NCBI RefSeq assembly: GCF_001642695.1
Contig: NZ_LWCC02000155.1
Coordinates: 1-64,000, forward strand
DNA length: 64,000 nucleotides
Reading direction: 5' to 3'
Source of the DNA: Streptomyces chilikensis
Lineage (GTDB): Bacteria > Actinomycetota > Actinomycetes > Streptomycetales > Streptomycetaceae
The notes below the pieces were generated by a model. It saw only the letters and a program-made list of their open reading frames with translations, searched no databases and had not been told where the DNA came from. How positions within the stretch are numbered: position 1 is the stretch's first letter; each line of letters opens with the position of its first letter. The position numbers and the translations under genes were made by a program. Below are positions 30,116 through 37,656 of this stretch, in pieces.

Positions 30116-32302
30116 TCACTGCTTCACCCGGCGGACCAAGGCGTGTTCGAGGACGACAGGCTCAGGCTCCCGAGGCCCCTGCCATACGAAGCCGGGTCGC
30201 TCCACCACCACCCGTGTCGCAGGTCCGCCGGGGGCACGGTGCCTCACTTGGTCGTACTCCGTTTCCTCTCCGGGGACTCCGAAGTCAAGAACCCCCGCCG
30301 CCGCCGCTCGCGCCAGCGCCCTGCGGTACAAAGCCGTGGCCGGCCCCGTTTCCCCGCCTTCGTGCGCTGCCTGGTCCGCCACCTCGGCAAGCACCCCGGC
30401 CAGCACGCGCAGCGTGTCGATCCGGGCCTGCCGCAACTGCGCCTGGGAGGCTCCGCGCGCGGTCTGCCGGGCCTGGCGCAGCTCGTCGTCGCGACGCCGC
30501 ACCTGAGTGGTCAGCCTTTCGACACGCTGAGCTTCTTCCTCCAGGGCCCGCTGGACCGATTCCCACTTGGCCTCAGCGGCGCGCGCCCGTTCTTCCGCCT
30601 CCTCCTGCCGATTCTTCTCCTCCTCCACACGGAGCCGCAGCCGATCCGCCACCGCTTCCGCCTCGGAGAGCGCGACTGCAGCAGCACGTCCCTGCCGCTC
30701 GAGTTCGGCCCGAGCCGACTCGGCGTTCTTCCGCTCCTCCTCCAGCAAGCGAGTCAGGGCCTCGACCTCGGCCTGAGCACTCCACTCCGGCTGTGGAGTC
30801 GACGGAACGGTGTCGGAGGTTTCCGGTGCATCCGGGGTGTCAGGCGTGTCAAGGGTGTCGTCCTCCACGGCTTCGGCCGCGGCTGCCGTCTCCTCGCCTG
30901 CCGGAGAGACCGAGGTGGAGGCTGCCTCCTCGACAGCGTCGGGGACCGTCTCATCCGTCTCCGGCCCGTCAGACGCATCGAGAGCATCGGGGGACACCTC
31001 CACCTCGGCTGGGACTGCGGGACCGGCGGCGGCAGCCAGGGACTCCCAGCGTCCACTCGCCACCATCGTCTGCGCCGCTTTGGCCGCACTTGCCCGGATG
31101 TCCTGAGGAACGGCCGAACAGTCGGCGACGAGTGTGATCCATTCGTGCACAGGCCCCTTCGGCAGATCCCGAAGTCGCGGATGTGCCCGTAGGAAGCAGG
31201 CCCGCGTCACCAGCTCGTCGACCAGCTCGAACCATCCGGCGTCGTCATCCTTGGGCCTTCTGAGAAGCGTGCTGCGCAGCAGTTCCTTGGCCCTGACGAC
31301 GAGCGGTGCCAGCTGGTCCATCACATGTGGAGCCTTCTCCGGACCTCGTGCCGAGGACATTGCCTGCTCGAACCGGTCCATCAGGGCGCCCATACAACTC
31401 CAGGCGTCCTCCCCGATGACCGCCTTCGCCGCCCTGTCGGCCGCGCGGCTGGGTGCAGGCATGGCCACAAGCGGGACGAGGAGCGGTGTCAGGGGCAGAG
31501 CACCGGGGATGTCCGTATCCTTTTTCGCAGGCCTTCCGGCATGAGTGCCCGGGAGAACCACACGCCGCCTGGCCCGTGCCACCTCCGTTATGTGGGTGAC
31601 GGCCAGCGCACGGACCTCCTCCGCGATTTGCTCGGGATGCGGCTCCGCCCACTCCCTCGGCCACTCCGCTACGGGAAAATCAAGAGAGTGCGCAGCAAGC
31701 AATTCGTACGGGGACAGCTTGTAGAGGCTGCCGGTCACGATGCGCCGCAGCGACTTCCTGACCGCGGGATCCACTTCGCCGGTATGGTTCGCCAGCTGCC
31801 GGAGGGCCTCGGAAACGGACAGCTCATGGCTCAGATCGTGAGGTGAGCTGCCGACGTCGCTCCAGCGGAGACGCCCTTGGCTCCGCGACCGGCTGACATG
31901 AGGATGCGTCAAAAGCAACTCTCGCACTTCCCCCCAGCGCCCATCTTCCACCTGCTCACCCAGGCCCAGTTCCTTCGCATGCCTCCGGAGCATGGTGATA
32001 GAGGCGGGCTCCCCCATTTCGCGGAGCATCTGAACGAGCACTCCGACGGGGTTCTCCCGGAAGTCCTCCTGGAGAGCGGCGAGACCGGTGGCCGCCCGGA
32101 ACCGAATCGACCCCGGTACGAGCAACCTCACCCTCTCCGGCAACGGCAGGGAAAGTTGTTCTGTCTCACCCCCCTCCCACTCGACGACCACTGCGGTCCC
32201 GTCATGTTCCCGCACGGTGCCCGTGCGGCCTATGGCCAGGTCTTCGTATTGCTCAACCAGAGATCCAATTTCCACAAACGAGACCTTATCCGGACGCACC
32301 AT
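30116..32302 (-). CDS. Coiled-coil protein with GrpE-like C-terminus, 728 aa
   Basis: I recognise parts only. Residues about 10-65 look like a small SH3/Tudor-type barrel (GRTGTVREHDGTAVVVEWEG). Residues 65-165 suggest a winged-helix-like unit. A helical region runs to about 410, then an acidic low-complexity linker rich in Asp, Thr and Pro (about 410-495) and a long charged coiled coil (about 500-615). The last 100 residues resemble the GrpE C-terminal half: a long helix, then DFGVPGEETEYDQVRHRAP and GFVWQGPREPEPVVLEHALV. A GrpE-type role as exchange factor for the downstream Hsp70-like protein is inferred. The ATG at 32302 lacks a good ribosome site; GTG 32275 behind AAGG is an alternative. 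Confidence 0.75.
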   Translation of the reverse strand: MVRPDKVSFVEIGSLVEQYEDLAIGRTGTVREHDGTAVVVEWEGGETEQLSLPLPERVRLLVPGSIRFRAATGLAALQEDFRENPVGVLVQMLREMGEPASITMLRRHAKELGLGEQVEDGRWGEVRELLLTHPHVSRSRSQGRLRWSDVGSSPHDLSHELSVSEALRQLANHTGEVDPAVRKSLRRIVTGSLYKLSPYELLAAHSLDFPVAEWPREWAEPHPEQIAEEVRALAVTHITEVARARRRVVLPGTHAGRPAKKDTDIPGALPLTPLLVPLVAMPAPSRAADRAAKAVIGEDAWSCMGALMDRFEQAMSSARGPEKAPHVMDQLAPLVVRAKELLRSTLLRRPKDDDAGWFELVDELVTRACFLRAHPRLRDLPKGPVHEWITLVADCSAVPQDIRASAAKAAQTMVASGRWESLAAAAGPAVPAEVEVSPDALDASDGPETDETVPDAVEEAASTSVSPAGEETAAAAEAVEDDTLDTPDTPDAPETSDTVPSTPQPEWSAQAEVEALTRLLEEERKNAESARAELERQGRAAAVALSEAEAVADRLRLRVEEEKNRQEEAEERARAAEAKWESVQRALEEEAQRVERLTTQVRRRDDELRQARQTARGASQAQLRQARIDTLRVLAGVLAEVADQAAHEGGETGPATALYRRALARAAAAGVLDFGVPGEETEYDQVRHRAPGGPATRVVVERPGFVWQGPREPEPVVLEHALVRRVKQ

Positions 32303-32360
32303 GAGGTGAAGTCGGCCTTGGCCGGAAGCGGTGGGCTACCGTAGTCGGCGGTTGTCAGGG

Positions 32361-32779
32361 CTACTTGGCCAGCGACCAACGCAGCACCGGGCTGTCCTGC
32401 GGTGCGTAGAGGGCCTTCGAAGGCCACTGGTCTCCCGACACGGGGAAGACGATATTCCCGGGGAACAGTCACCGGTCATCACAGGCGCATCCACGACGTA
32501 CTCCGGCTTGGGGAAGTCGTCGTACGAGACACTGCTGGGCCCGACCCAGGTCGCGTCGTCCTGGGAGAGCGACCAAGGAAAGAGGGAGGTCGTGAACTCC
32601 TCCTCGGTGACGCACACCCTGACTTCAAGCGCGGCCCACATGTAATCCCTCGCACCGACCTCTTCCGCCGCCGACACCCTGGTCTGCACCGGCTGCCGGT
32701 ACGACGGAACAGTCGCGGTCCCCGCCGTCGCCGCACACTGCTCGTCGCCCTCACGGCTGAACTTTTGCACTATCTTCAT
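32361..32779 (-). pseudogene. Frameshifted DUF4352-like gene
   Basis: From ATG 32779 the frame encodes MKIVQKFSREGDEQ and a beta-rich domain with EVRVCVTEEEFTTSLFPWSL and DDFPKPEYVVDAPVMTGDC. The conserved continuation GNIVFPVSGDQWPSKALYAP and WSLAK is in another frame, stopping at TAG 32361-32363. One base appears missing in the CCCGGGG run at 32457-32463. The restored pattern matches DUF4352-like, immunoglobulin-fold domains common in streptomycete small secreted proteins, though no signal peptide is seen. It lies 58 bases upstream of the GrpE-like gene on the same strand, so it would head that operon. It could be a true pseudogene, a phase-variable switch or a sequencing error. Confidence 0.6.
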
Positions 32780-33128
32780 CGGCACCGCCCCCGCCGGGGC
32801 TCACAAGGCGGCACGGAATCTGTGAGTCGGACAACTCCTCACCAAGCTGCTCGAGGGACCGTCTCCCGTCGGTCTGGCCGCACCTGCCGACGCTGCGGTC
32901 CCCAGGCCGGTGACTGCTCCGACCCCTGCGACTGCCACGGACGGAGGACATGCCAAACCTGGACCGGTTGCTGGCGATCCTACGCCGCGAGGGCTTCATC
33001 GAGCCCGAGATGGACAGCGAGGTCACGAAGCTGAAACCTCGGGCTCCGCACGGCCGTGATCCTGTCATCGGCGTACGTCCGGTGACAGGATCACGGCCGT
33101 ACGGAGCTCGAGGACAGGAAAGAACGCC
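32780..33128. other. Right island edge spacer
   Basis: This contains the promoter region of the minus-strand island genes, a weak plus-strand small reading frame, and a large imperfect palindrome at 33043-33107. A plus-strand frame from GTG 32822 encodes a Cys-rich stretch (CRRCGPQAGDCSDPCDC) with zinc-ribbon appearance, but it lacks a ribosome site and degenerates, so I do not call it. Confidence 0.45.
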
Positions 33129-33156
33129 ATGCCCGCCTACGCCATCGCGCACCTGA
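32950..33156 (+). CDS. Doubtful small ORF, 68 aa
   Basis: ATG 32950 follows CGGAGGAC, a good ribosome site. The first 32 residues (MPNLDRLLAILRREGFIEPE onwards) look like a genuine amphipathic helical peptide. The second half runs through the palindrome at 33043-33107 and into the next gene, so the native protein may have been truncated or fused by insertion of that palindrome. I recognise no family. Confidence 0.25.
   Translation: MPNLDRLLAILRREGFIEPEMDSEVTKLKPRAPHGRDPVIGVRPVTGSRPYGARGQERTPCPPTPSRT
33043..33107. repeat. 27-bp imperfect inverted repeat
   Basis: Arms 33043-33069 and 33081-33107 match at 25 of 27 positions with an 11-base spacer. It starts GCTCCGCACGGCCGTGATCC. It ends 21 bases before the DUF1330 start, so in that transcript it would form a very stable leader hairpin. 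It could be an intrinsic terminator insulating the island, or a small mobile-repeat remnant. Confidence 0.75.
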
Positions 33157-33476
33157 GGGAAGCGCCCCCGCACCCGGAGATCGCCGAGTACATCGAGCGC
33201 ATACCGGCCACCTTCGAGCCCTACGGCGGACGCTTCCTCGTGCACGCCGCGCAGCACGAGGTGAAGGAGGGGAGCTGGCCCGGGCACGTGGTGGTGCTCG
33301 GCTTCCCCGGGATCGAGGAGGCGCGGGCCTGGTGGGACTCCCCCGCCTACCGGGAGATCGCCCCGCTGCGCTCGCGGCACGTCCCCGGTGACATCGTCCT
33401 CGTCGAGGGCGTGCCCGAGGGGTACGACCCGTCCGCCACCGCCAGGGCGATGCGGGACGCGGCGGCCGGCGTCTGA
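33129..33476 (+). CDS. DUF1330-family protein, 115 aa
   Basis: This small ferredoxin-like alpha/beta-barrel protein has the DUF1330 pattern: YAIAHLR strand, EYIERIPATFEPYGGRFLVH, then GHVVVLGFPGIEEARAWWDS and YREIAPLRSRH. The family is of unknown function and is related to dimeric ABM-type folds. AGGAAAG precedes the ATG. A large hairpin lies directly upstream, and the gene ends at its own terminator. High third-position GC marks return to host-like DNA. Confidence 0.88.
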   Translation: MPAYAIAHLREAPPHPEIAEYIERIPATFEPYGGRFLVHAAQHEVKEGSWPGHVVVLGFPGIEEARAWWDSPAYREIAPLRSRHVPGDIVLVEGVPEGYDPSATARAMRDAAAGV

Positions 33477-33500
33477 TCCACCCGGCCGCGCGTCCGCCGA

Positions 33501-33530
33501 GGCCCGCCGCCCGGAAGGGGGCGGCGGGCC
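33501..33530. terminator. Terminator between DUF1330 and M6 genes
   Basis: A perfect 12-bp stem (33501-33512 with 33519-33530) and a GGAAGG loop separate convergent stops at 33476 and 33553. Confidence 0.8.
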
Positions 33531-33552
33531 GCGGCGCGCCGGGGGCCGGACC

Positions 33553-35907
33553 TCAGCGGGAGGCGGCCAGGGTGCGCGCGGCGCTCACCAGGGCCGCCGA
33601 GGCCAGGGCTCGTCTGCCCTCGGAGGCCGTCCTCTCCGCCAGACCGGCGAACCGCTCGAGCGCCTTGGCGGCCTGCTTCGGGCGTTCCGCCTGCCGGAGC
33701 TGGGCCTCGAGCCGCCGGACCTCGCCCGCGGTCAGGACGCCCTGCTCGGCGTAGCCGTCCAGCAGGGCGCCCAGGGAGGCCGTGGAGACGGCCAGGCCGG
33801 CGGTGGTCAGCCGGACCGTCGTCGTGGCGGTGGCCGTCGGGTCGGACTCGCTGGTGGCGGTGATGGTCACCGTCGCCCGGGGCGACGCGCCCGCGGAGGC
33901 GGTGGCGTGGGCGGTGACGGGCAGGGTCCCGCCCGCGGGCACGGCCTGCACCTCGTAGGGGAGGCCGACCTTCCAGCCGTCGCCCTCCACGGTGGCCTCG
34001 AGCCGGTAGACGTCCGAGCCGTGCACGCCCGGTCCTGCCCCTCCGGTGTTGGCCAGCCCGGCGCCGATCAGCGCGGTGGACCCGCCGACGGGGATGCCGG
34101 CCGCCCGGCCCAGGGCGACGCCCCGCCGCTGCGGGCCCGCGGCGTCCAGGGCGCGCACGGCGACCCGGTAGGTCAGCGCGCCCTCGGCGTCACGCCACAC
34201 GTCCAGCACGTAGAAGTGCAGGCCGTTGGGCTCGTCGATCCACTCGTACTCCGAGCCGGAGCCGGTGCCGGCGTGGAAGGTGGCGTCGTCGAGCTGGCGG
34301 GGGTCGCCGCGCACCACCATGACGTTCTCGCCCGTGGGGCCCTTGTAGTCGACGCGGTCGATGTTCTGCGGGTTGGCGTCGACCAGCCACTCGCGGGGCG
34401 AGCCCTGGGTGCGGTTCTGGGACAGCAGGACGCCGTGGCCGGCGGTGAAGGAGTCGTTGCCGACCCGGTCGACGACCTCCATGGTGTAGTCCTGCCAGTT
34501 GGCGCCCTTGGGGCACCAGAAGCGGGTGTCGGCCTCTCCTGCGCGGGCCATCCGGTCCTCGCAGGCCCCCAGCCGGAAGCCGTCGACGTCGACGTCGAGG
34601 GCTACCTTCTGGCCCTCGCCGGGCACGTACTCGCGGGCGCGCAGGGTGGCCACGGCGACGCCGTCGTCGCGGAGGGCCGCCTTGGTGAGCTGGACGGTCT
34701 CCTCCTCGCCGAGGATGCCCAGCGCCTGCTTGTAGTGGACCATGTGGTGCGGGCCGAGGGCGGAACCGCCCTGATTGGGCACCTGCCAGCGGTTGTGCGT
34801 GCCGCCGGGGCCGTTGAAGGTGCCGCGCGACATCATCTCCCAGTAGCCGGTGAAGTTGCGGGTGTCGTCGGCGAAGGGGTTGTTGTAGTTGTCCGGCAGG
34901 TTGCGCAGGTGGCTGAACTCGTGTGCGAACACGCTGAGTCCGGAGCTCTCCGCCTGGGTGGAGATGCCTCCGCCCGCGTTCGGCCAGTGGTTGGCCGCGG
35001 CCCGCCAGCTCGTCCACTCGACGTAGCGGGTCTTCGCCCAGTTGGTCATCGGCCGGCCGAGCTGGTTGAGGACGGGGTCGCCGTTCTCGTCGCGGGGCGG
35101 CCCGAGTCCGGCGGGGACGTCCTCCTTGCTCGCGTACTTCTGGCGGCCGAACTCCTCCCAGGTGGAGGACTCGTCGTGGCCGGCGGTGACGATGAAGATG
35201 TTGTCGAAGCCGCAGAAGTCGTCGGTGGTGCAGCCGATGGCGTCGCGCCACAGCCGCGTGGTGTCCGCGCGCAGGTCCTTGCCGCAGGTGTCGCCCATCG
35301 GGCAGAACTGGGCGACCGGGCCGTTCATCTGGTTGTTGATGCCGTACTCGTGCAGCTTGCCGGGCAGCGTGTAGGTGCCGAAGACCTCGGCGTCCACCCC
35401 GATCTTCCCGAAGGAGTCCTCCATCCAGTAGGAGTGGAGGGTCTGGTGGCCGTTGTACTCGTTCGGGACGGTGTAGTAGTCCTGGTACCAGTCGCGGACC
35501 CGGTCCTTTGGGACCGGCTCGAAGTCCTCGCCGTAGGGGTTGCCGAAGGGGTGGCTGCCCGGTTCCTGGGTGATCAGCATCGGTTGGTCGGTGAAGTCCA
35601 CCAGCAGCACGGCGGTGCGGTACTGCACCTCCGAGCCCTGGGAGGTGGCGGCCGAGGCCCATTCGTCGGGGCGCACGTCCACGTAGTCGTCCCAGGTCAT
35701 CTCCGCCTGGTCGGTCCACCGCTGGGGGTCGACGGCGACGACCGGGCCGGCCGCCGTGGGCGCGGCGGCGACGGGTGACTGCAGGGTGGCGGTGGCGGCG
35801 AGGGTGATGCCGGCGACGGCCGGGGCGAGCCAGGCGGCGCGCCGGGCCGCGCGGCCGCGTATGCGGGGTGAGCTGTTCGGTTCCGTGTTCCGGTCACGTC
35901 GTCTCAC
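33553..35907 (-). CDS. Secreted M6 (immune inhibitor A-type) metalloprotease, 784 aa
   Basis: This is an exported zinc protease of the M6 family. A long Arg-rich signal peptide precedes cleavage near residue 50 (AAAP). The peptidase domain spans about 90-480 and contains the zinc motif HEFSHLRNLPD: His329, Glu330, His333 and Asp339. The usual HExxHxxGxxD Gly is Asn336 here. After it come NFTGYWEMMSRGTFNG, where a Met-turn-like segment is seen, and a beta-sandwich region to about 620. A proposed PPC/Ig-like region and a helical Ala-rich tail (about 700-784) end the protein. M6 enzymes degrade host or competitor proteins. It is monocistronic. Confidence 0.9.
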   Translation of the reverse strand: MRRRDRNTEPNSSPRIRGRAARRAAWLAPAVAGITLAATATLQSPVAAAPTAAGPVVAVDPQRWTDQAEMTWDDYVDVRPDEWASAATSQGSEVQYRTAVLLVDFTDQPMLITQEPGSHPFGNPYGEDFEPVPKDRVRDWYQDYYTVPNEYNGHQTLHSYWMEDSFGKIGVDAEVFGTYTLPGKLHEYGINNQMNGPVAQFCPMGDTCGKDLRADTTRLWRDAIGCTTDDFCGFDNIFIVTAGHDESSTWEEFGRQKYASKEDVPAGLGPPRDENGDPVLNQLGRPMTNWAKTRYVEWTSWRAAANHWPNAGGGISTQAESSGLSVFAHEFSHLRNLPDNYNNPFADDTRNFTGYWEMMSRGTFNGPGGTHNRWQVPNQGGSALGPHHMVHYKQALGILGEEETVQLTKAALRDDGVAVATLRAREYVPGEGQKVALDVDVDGFRLGACEDRMARAGEADTRFWCPKGANWQDYTMEVVDRVGNDSFTAGHGVLLSQNRTQGSPREWLVDANPQNIDRVDYKGPTGENVMVVRGDPRQLDDATFHAGTGSGSEYEWIDEPNGLHFYVLDVWRDAEGALTYRVAVRALDAAGPQRRGVALGRAAGIPVGGSTALIGAGLANTGGAGPGVHGSDVYRLEATVEGDGWKVGLPYEVQAVPAGGTLPVTAHATASAGASPRATVTITATSESDPTATATTTVRLTTAGLAVSTASLGALLDGYAEQGVLTAGEVRRLEAQLRQAERPKQAAKALERFAGLAERTASEGRRALASAALVSAARTLAASR

Positions 35908-36180
35908 GAAGCGATGTCTCCTTGACGGTGCCCAGGGCGGCCCGGTCGGGACGCGCCCGTCCGGGACCCTAGCGACGCCCGGGGCCGGGCATCACCCCTG
36001 TGACCTCCGCTCGGACAAGTTGACGTGATGTCACCGGTGATCACTTCGCGGCCGTCCCGCACGGCGGCCCGCGGCGCGGACCTGTCCGGTCATGAGGGCC
36101 GGTCATGAGGGCCGGGCCCTGGAGACGACGGCGGCCTCCGCGACCGGACAGGTCGCGGAGGCCGTCGGTACCGGTGGCCC
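35908..36180. other. Spacer between M6 protease and leuE-like gene
   Basis: This 273-base spacer holds the leuE-like terminator, a tandem duplication of a 14-base unit containing GGTCATGAGGGC (about 36087-36114), and a relatively AT-rich patch near 36015-36045 likely to include the protease promoter. No gene is seen. Confidence 0.55.
36133..36163 (-). terminator. Terminator of the leuE-like gene
   Basis: A perfect 13-bp stem (36133-36145 with 36151-36163) and GGACA loop lie 18 bases past the stop at 36181 on the minus strand. Confidence 0.8.
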
Positions 36181-36864
36181 CTACGCGCTCGCCAGCGAGA
36201 GCTTGGCCGCGAAGCCGAGGAAGAGCGCGCCCGCCGCGGAGGAGGCGCCGGCCGAGAGCCGGCGGCGGCGCCGGAAGGCGGCGGCGAGCCGGGTGCCGCC
36301 GAAGATCAGCGCGCTCAGATACAGGACGCTGCCGATCTGGGCGAAGGCCCCGAGGACCAGGAAGGACAGCGCCGGGTAGGCGTAGGCCGGGTCCACGAAC
36401 TGCACGAAGAAGGAGACGAAGAAGAGGATCGCCTTGGGGTTGAGGAGGCTCACCACGAAGGCCCGCCGGAAGGGCCGCTCCCCCCGTGCCTCCTTGCCGT
36501 CCGGCTCCCCCGCCGAGGCCGCCGCCTCCATCGCGCCGTCCGGCTCGTGCCGGGTGCGCCACATCTCCAGGCCGGAGCGCAGCATGCCGATCGCGACCCA
36601 CGCCAGGTAGGCCGCGCCCACGTACTTCACGATCCCGAACAGCATGGCGTTGGTCTGGAACAGGGAGGCCACGCCCGCCGCCGACAGCGTCATCAGCACC
36701 GTGTCCCCGCAGAACACCCCGGCCGCTCCGGCGTATCCGGCGCGTACGCCGCGCCGGGCGGCGACCGAGAGCACGTAGAGGGAGTTGGGGCCGGGCAGCA
36801 GGACGATCAGCAGGACGCCCGCCAGATAGGTCGGAAGATTCACGACACCGAACGACGAGAACAT
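36181..36864 (-). CDS. leuE: LeuE-like amino acid exporter, 227 aa
   Basis: This is a LysE/RhtB-superfamily membrane exporter with about six helices. The match to LeuE runs the full length: FGVVNLPTYLAGVLLIVLLP with GPNSLYVLS, then GVFCGDTVLMTLSAAGVASL, LLNPKAILFFVSFFVQFVD and a C-terminal LFLGFAAKLSLAS. LeuE exports leucine and related hydrophobic amino acids. A hydrophilic cytoplasmic loop (about 108-132) is longer than usual. The ATG at 36864 begins the conserved MFSSFGV; an upstream GTG at 36900 would add an unlikely tail. It lies downstream of the pca terminator and is a separate unit. Confidence 0.85.
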   Translation of the reverse strand: MFSSFGVVNLPTYLAGVLLIVLLPGPNSLYVLSVAARRGVRAGYAGAAGVFCGDTVLMTLSAAGVASLFQTNAMLFGIVKYVGAAYLAWVAIGMLRSGLEMWRTRHEPDGAMEAAASAGEPDGKEARGERPFRRAFVVSLLNPKAILFFVSFFVQFVDPAYAYPALSFLVLGAFAQIGSVLYLSALIFGGTRLAAAFRRRRRLSAGASSAAGALFLGFAAKLSLASA

Positions 36865-36918
36865 GGCCGGAGTGTCACACGGATGGCCGATTCGGGCCAC
36901 ACTTTGCCCGCTATGCGG

Positions 36919-36965
36919 ACGGAGCCGTTTCCCCCGGGGGGGTGCCCTCGGGGAAACGGCTCCGT
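36919..36965 (-). terminator. Terminator of the pcaFIJ operon
   Basis: A perfect 16-bp stem (36919-36934 with 36950-36965) and a GC-rich 15-base loop lie 16 bases past the pcaJ stop. It also insulates the leuE-like gene. Confidence 0.85.
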
Positions 36966-36981
36966 GGTCCGCGCGTCGCCC

Positions 36982-37656
36982 TCAGGCGGTGAGCAGCGGC
37001 ACGTCGAGGCGCTCGGCCAGTTCGTCCACCGTGATGCCGAAGGTCCGGGTGACCTCGACGCCCTCCGGGGTGATGTCGAAGACGGCGAGGTCGGTGTAGA
37101 CGCGGTCGACGCAGCCGAGGCCGGTGAGCGGGTAGGTGCACTCGGGCACCAGCTTCGGGGAGCCGTCCTTGGCGAAGAGCGTCATCATCACGAAGACCTT
37201 CTTGGCCCCGATGGCCAGGTCCATCGCCCCGCCGACCGCGGGGATGGCGTCGGGCGCGCCCGTGTGCCAGTTGGCCAGGTCGCCGCGACCGGAGACCTGG
37301 AAGGCGCCGAGGACGCAGATGTCCAGGTGGCCGCCGCGCATCATGGCGAAGGAGTCCGCGTGGTGGAAGTAGGCGGCTCCGGGCAGCTCGGTGACCGGGA
37401 CCTTGCCCGCGTTGGTGAGATCGGGGTCGATCTCGTCCTCCTCGGCGGCCGGGCCCATGTTGAGCATGCCGTTCTCGGTGTGCAGGACCACACCGGAGTC
37501 GGCGGGCAGGTGGTCGGCGACCAGGGTCGGCTGTCCGATGCCCAGGTTGACGAACGACCCCTGGGGGATGTCCCGGGCCACCAGCGCGGCCATCTCGTGC
37601 TTGCCCAGCCTGGCCGGCGGGACGCCGGCGCCGGTCGCTGTGTTCGTGGCGGTCAT
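36982..37656 (-). CDS. pcaJ: 3-oxoadipate CoA-transferase subunit B, 224 aa
   Basis: This is the beta subunit of a family I CoA-transferase that moves CoA from succinyl-CoA to 3-oxoadipate. The catalytic glutamate is in HTENGMLNMGP, equivalent to the SENG motif, and VNLGIGQPTL is the early glycine-rich strand. Subunit B normally pairs with subunit A, encoded just upstream with a 4-base ATGA overlap. An acetoacetate or other 3-oxoacid specificity is also possible. The adjacent thiolase supports the beta-ketoadipate reading. It is the last gene of the operon. Confidence 0.9.
   Translation of the reverse strand: MTATNTATGAGVPPARLGKHEMAALVARDIPQGSFVNLGIGQPTLVADHLPADSGVVLHTENGMLNMGPAAEEDEIDPDLTNAGKVPVTELPGAAYFHHADSFAMMRGGHLDICVLGAFQVSGRGDLANWHTGAPDAIPAVGGAMDLAIGAKKVFVMMTLFAKDGSPKLVPECTYPLTGLGCVDRVYTDLAVFDITPEGVEVTRTFGITVDELAERLDVPLLTA

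Noticed and set aside
24767-32302. Possible DISARM or BREX locus
   Set aside because: No DUF1998, PLD, methylase, PglZ or BrxC-like gene is present next to the SNF2 ATPase, so the known systems do not fit.
32822-33034. Plus-strand frame with Cys-rich CRRCGPQAGDCSDPCDC segment
   Set aside because: No ribosome site, and the frame degenerates where another start (32950) with GGAGG begins; not enough to call a gene.
36087-36114. Tandem 14-base duplication with GGTCATGAGGGC
   Set aside because: Only two copies, and probably a local slippage event of no clear meaning.
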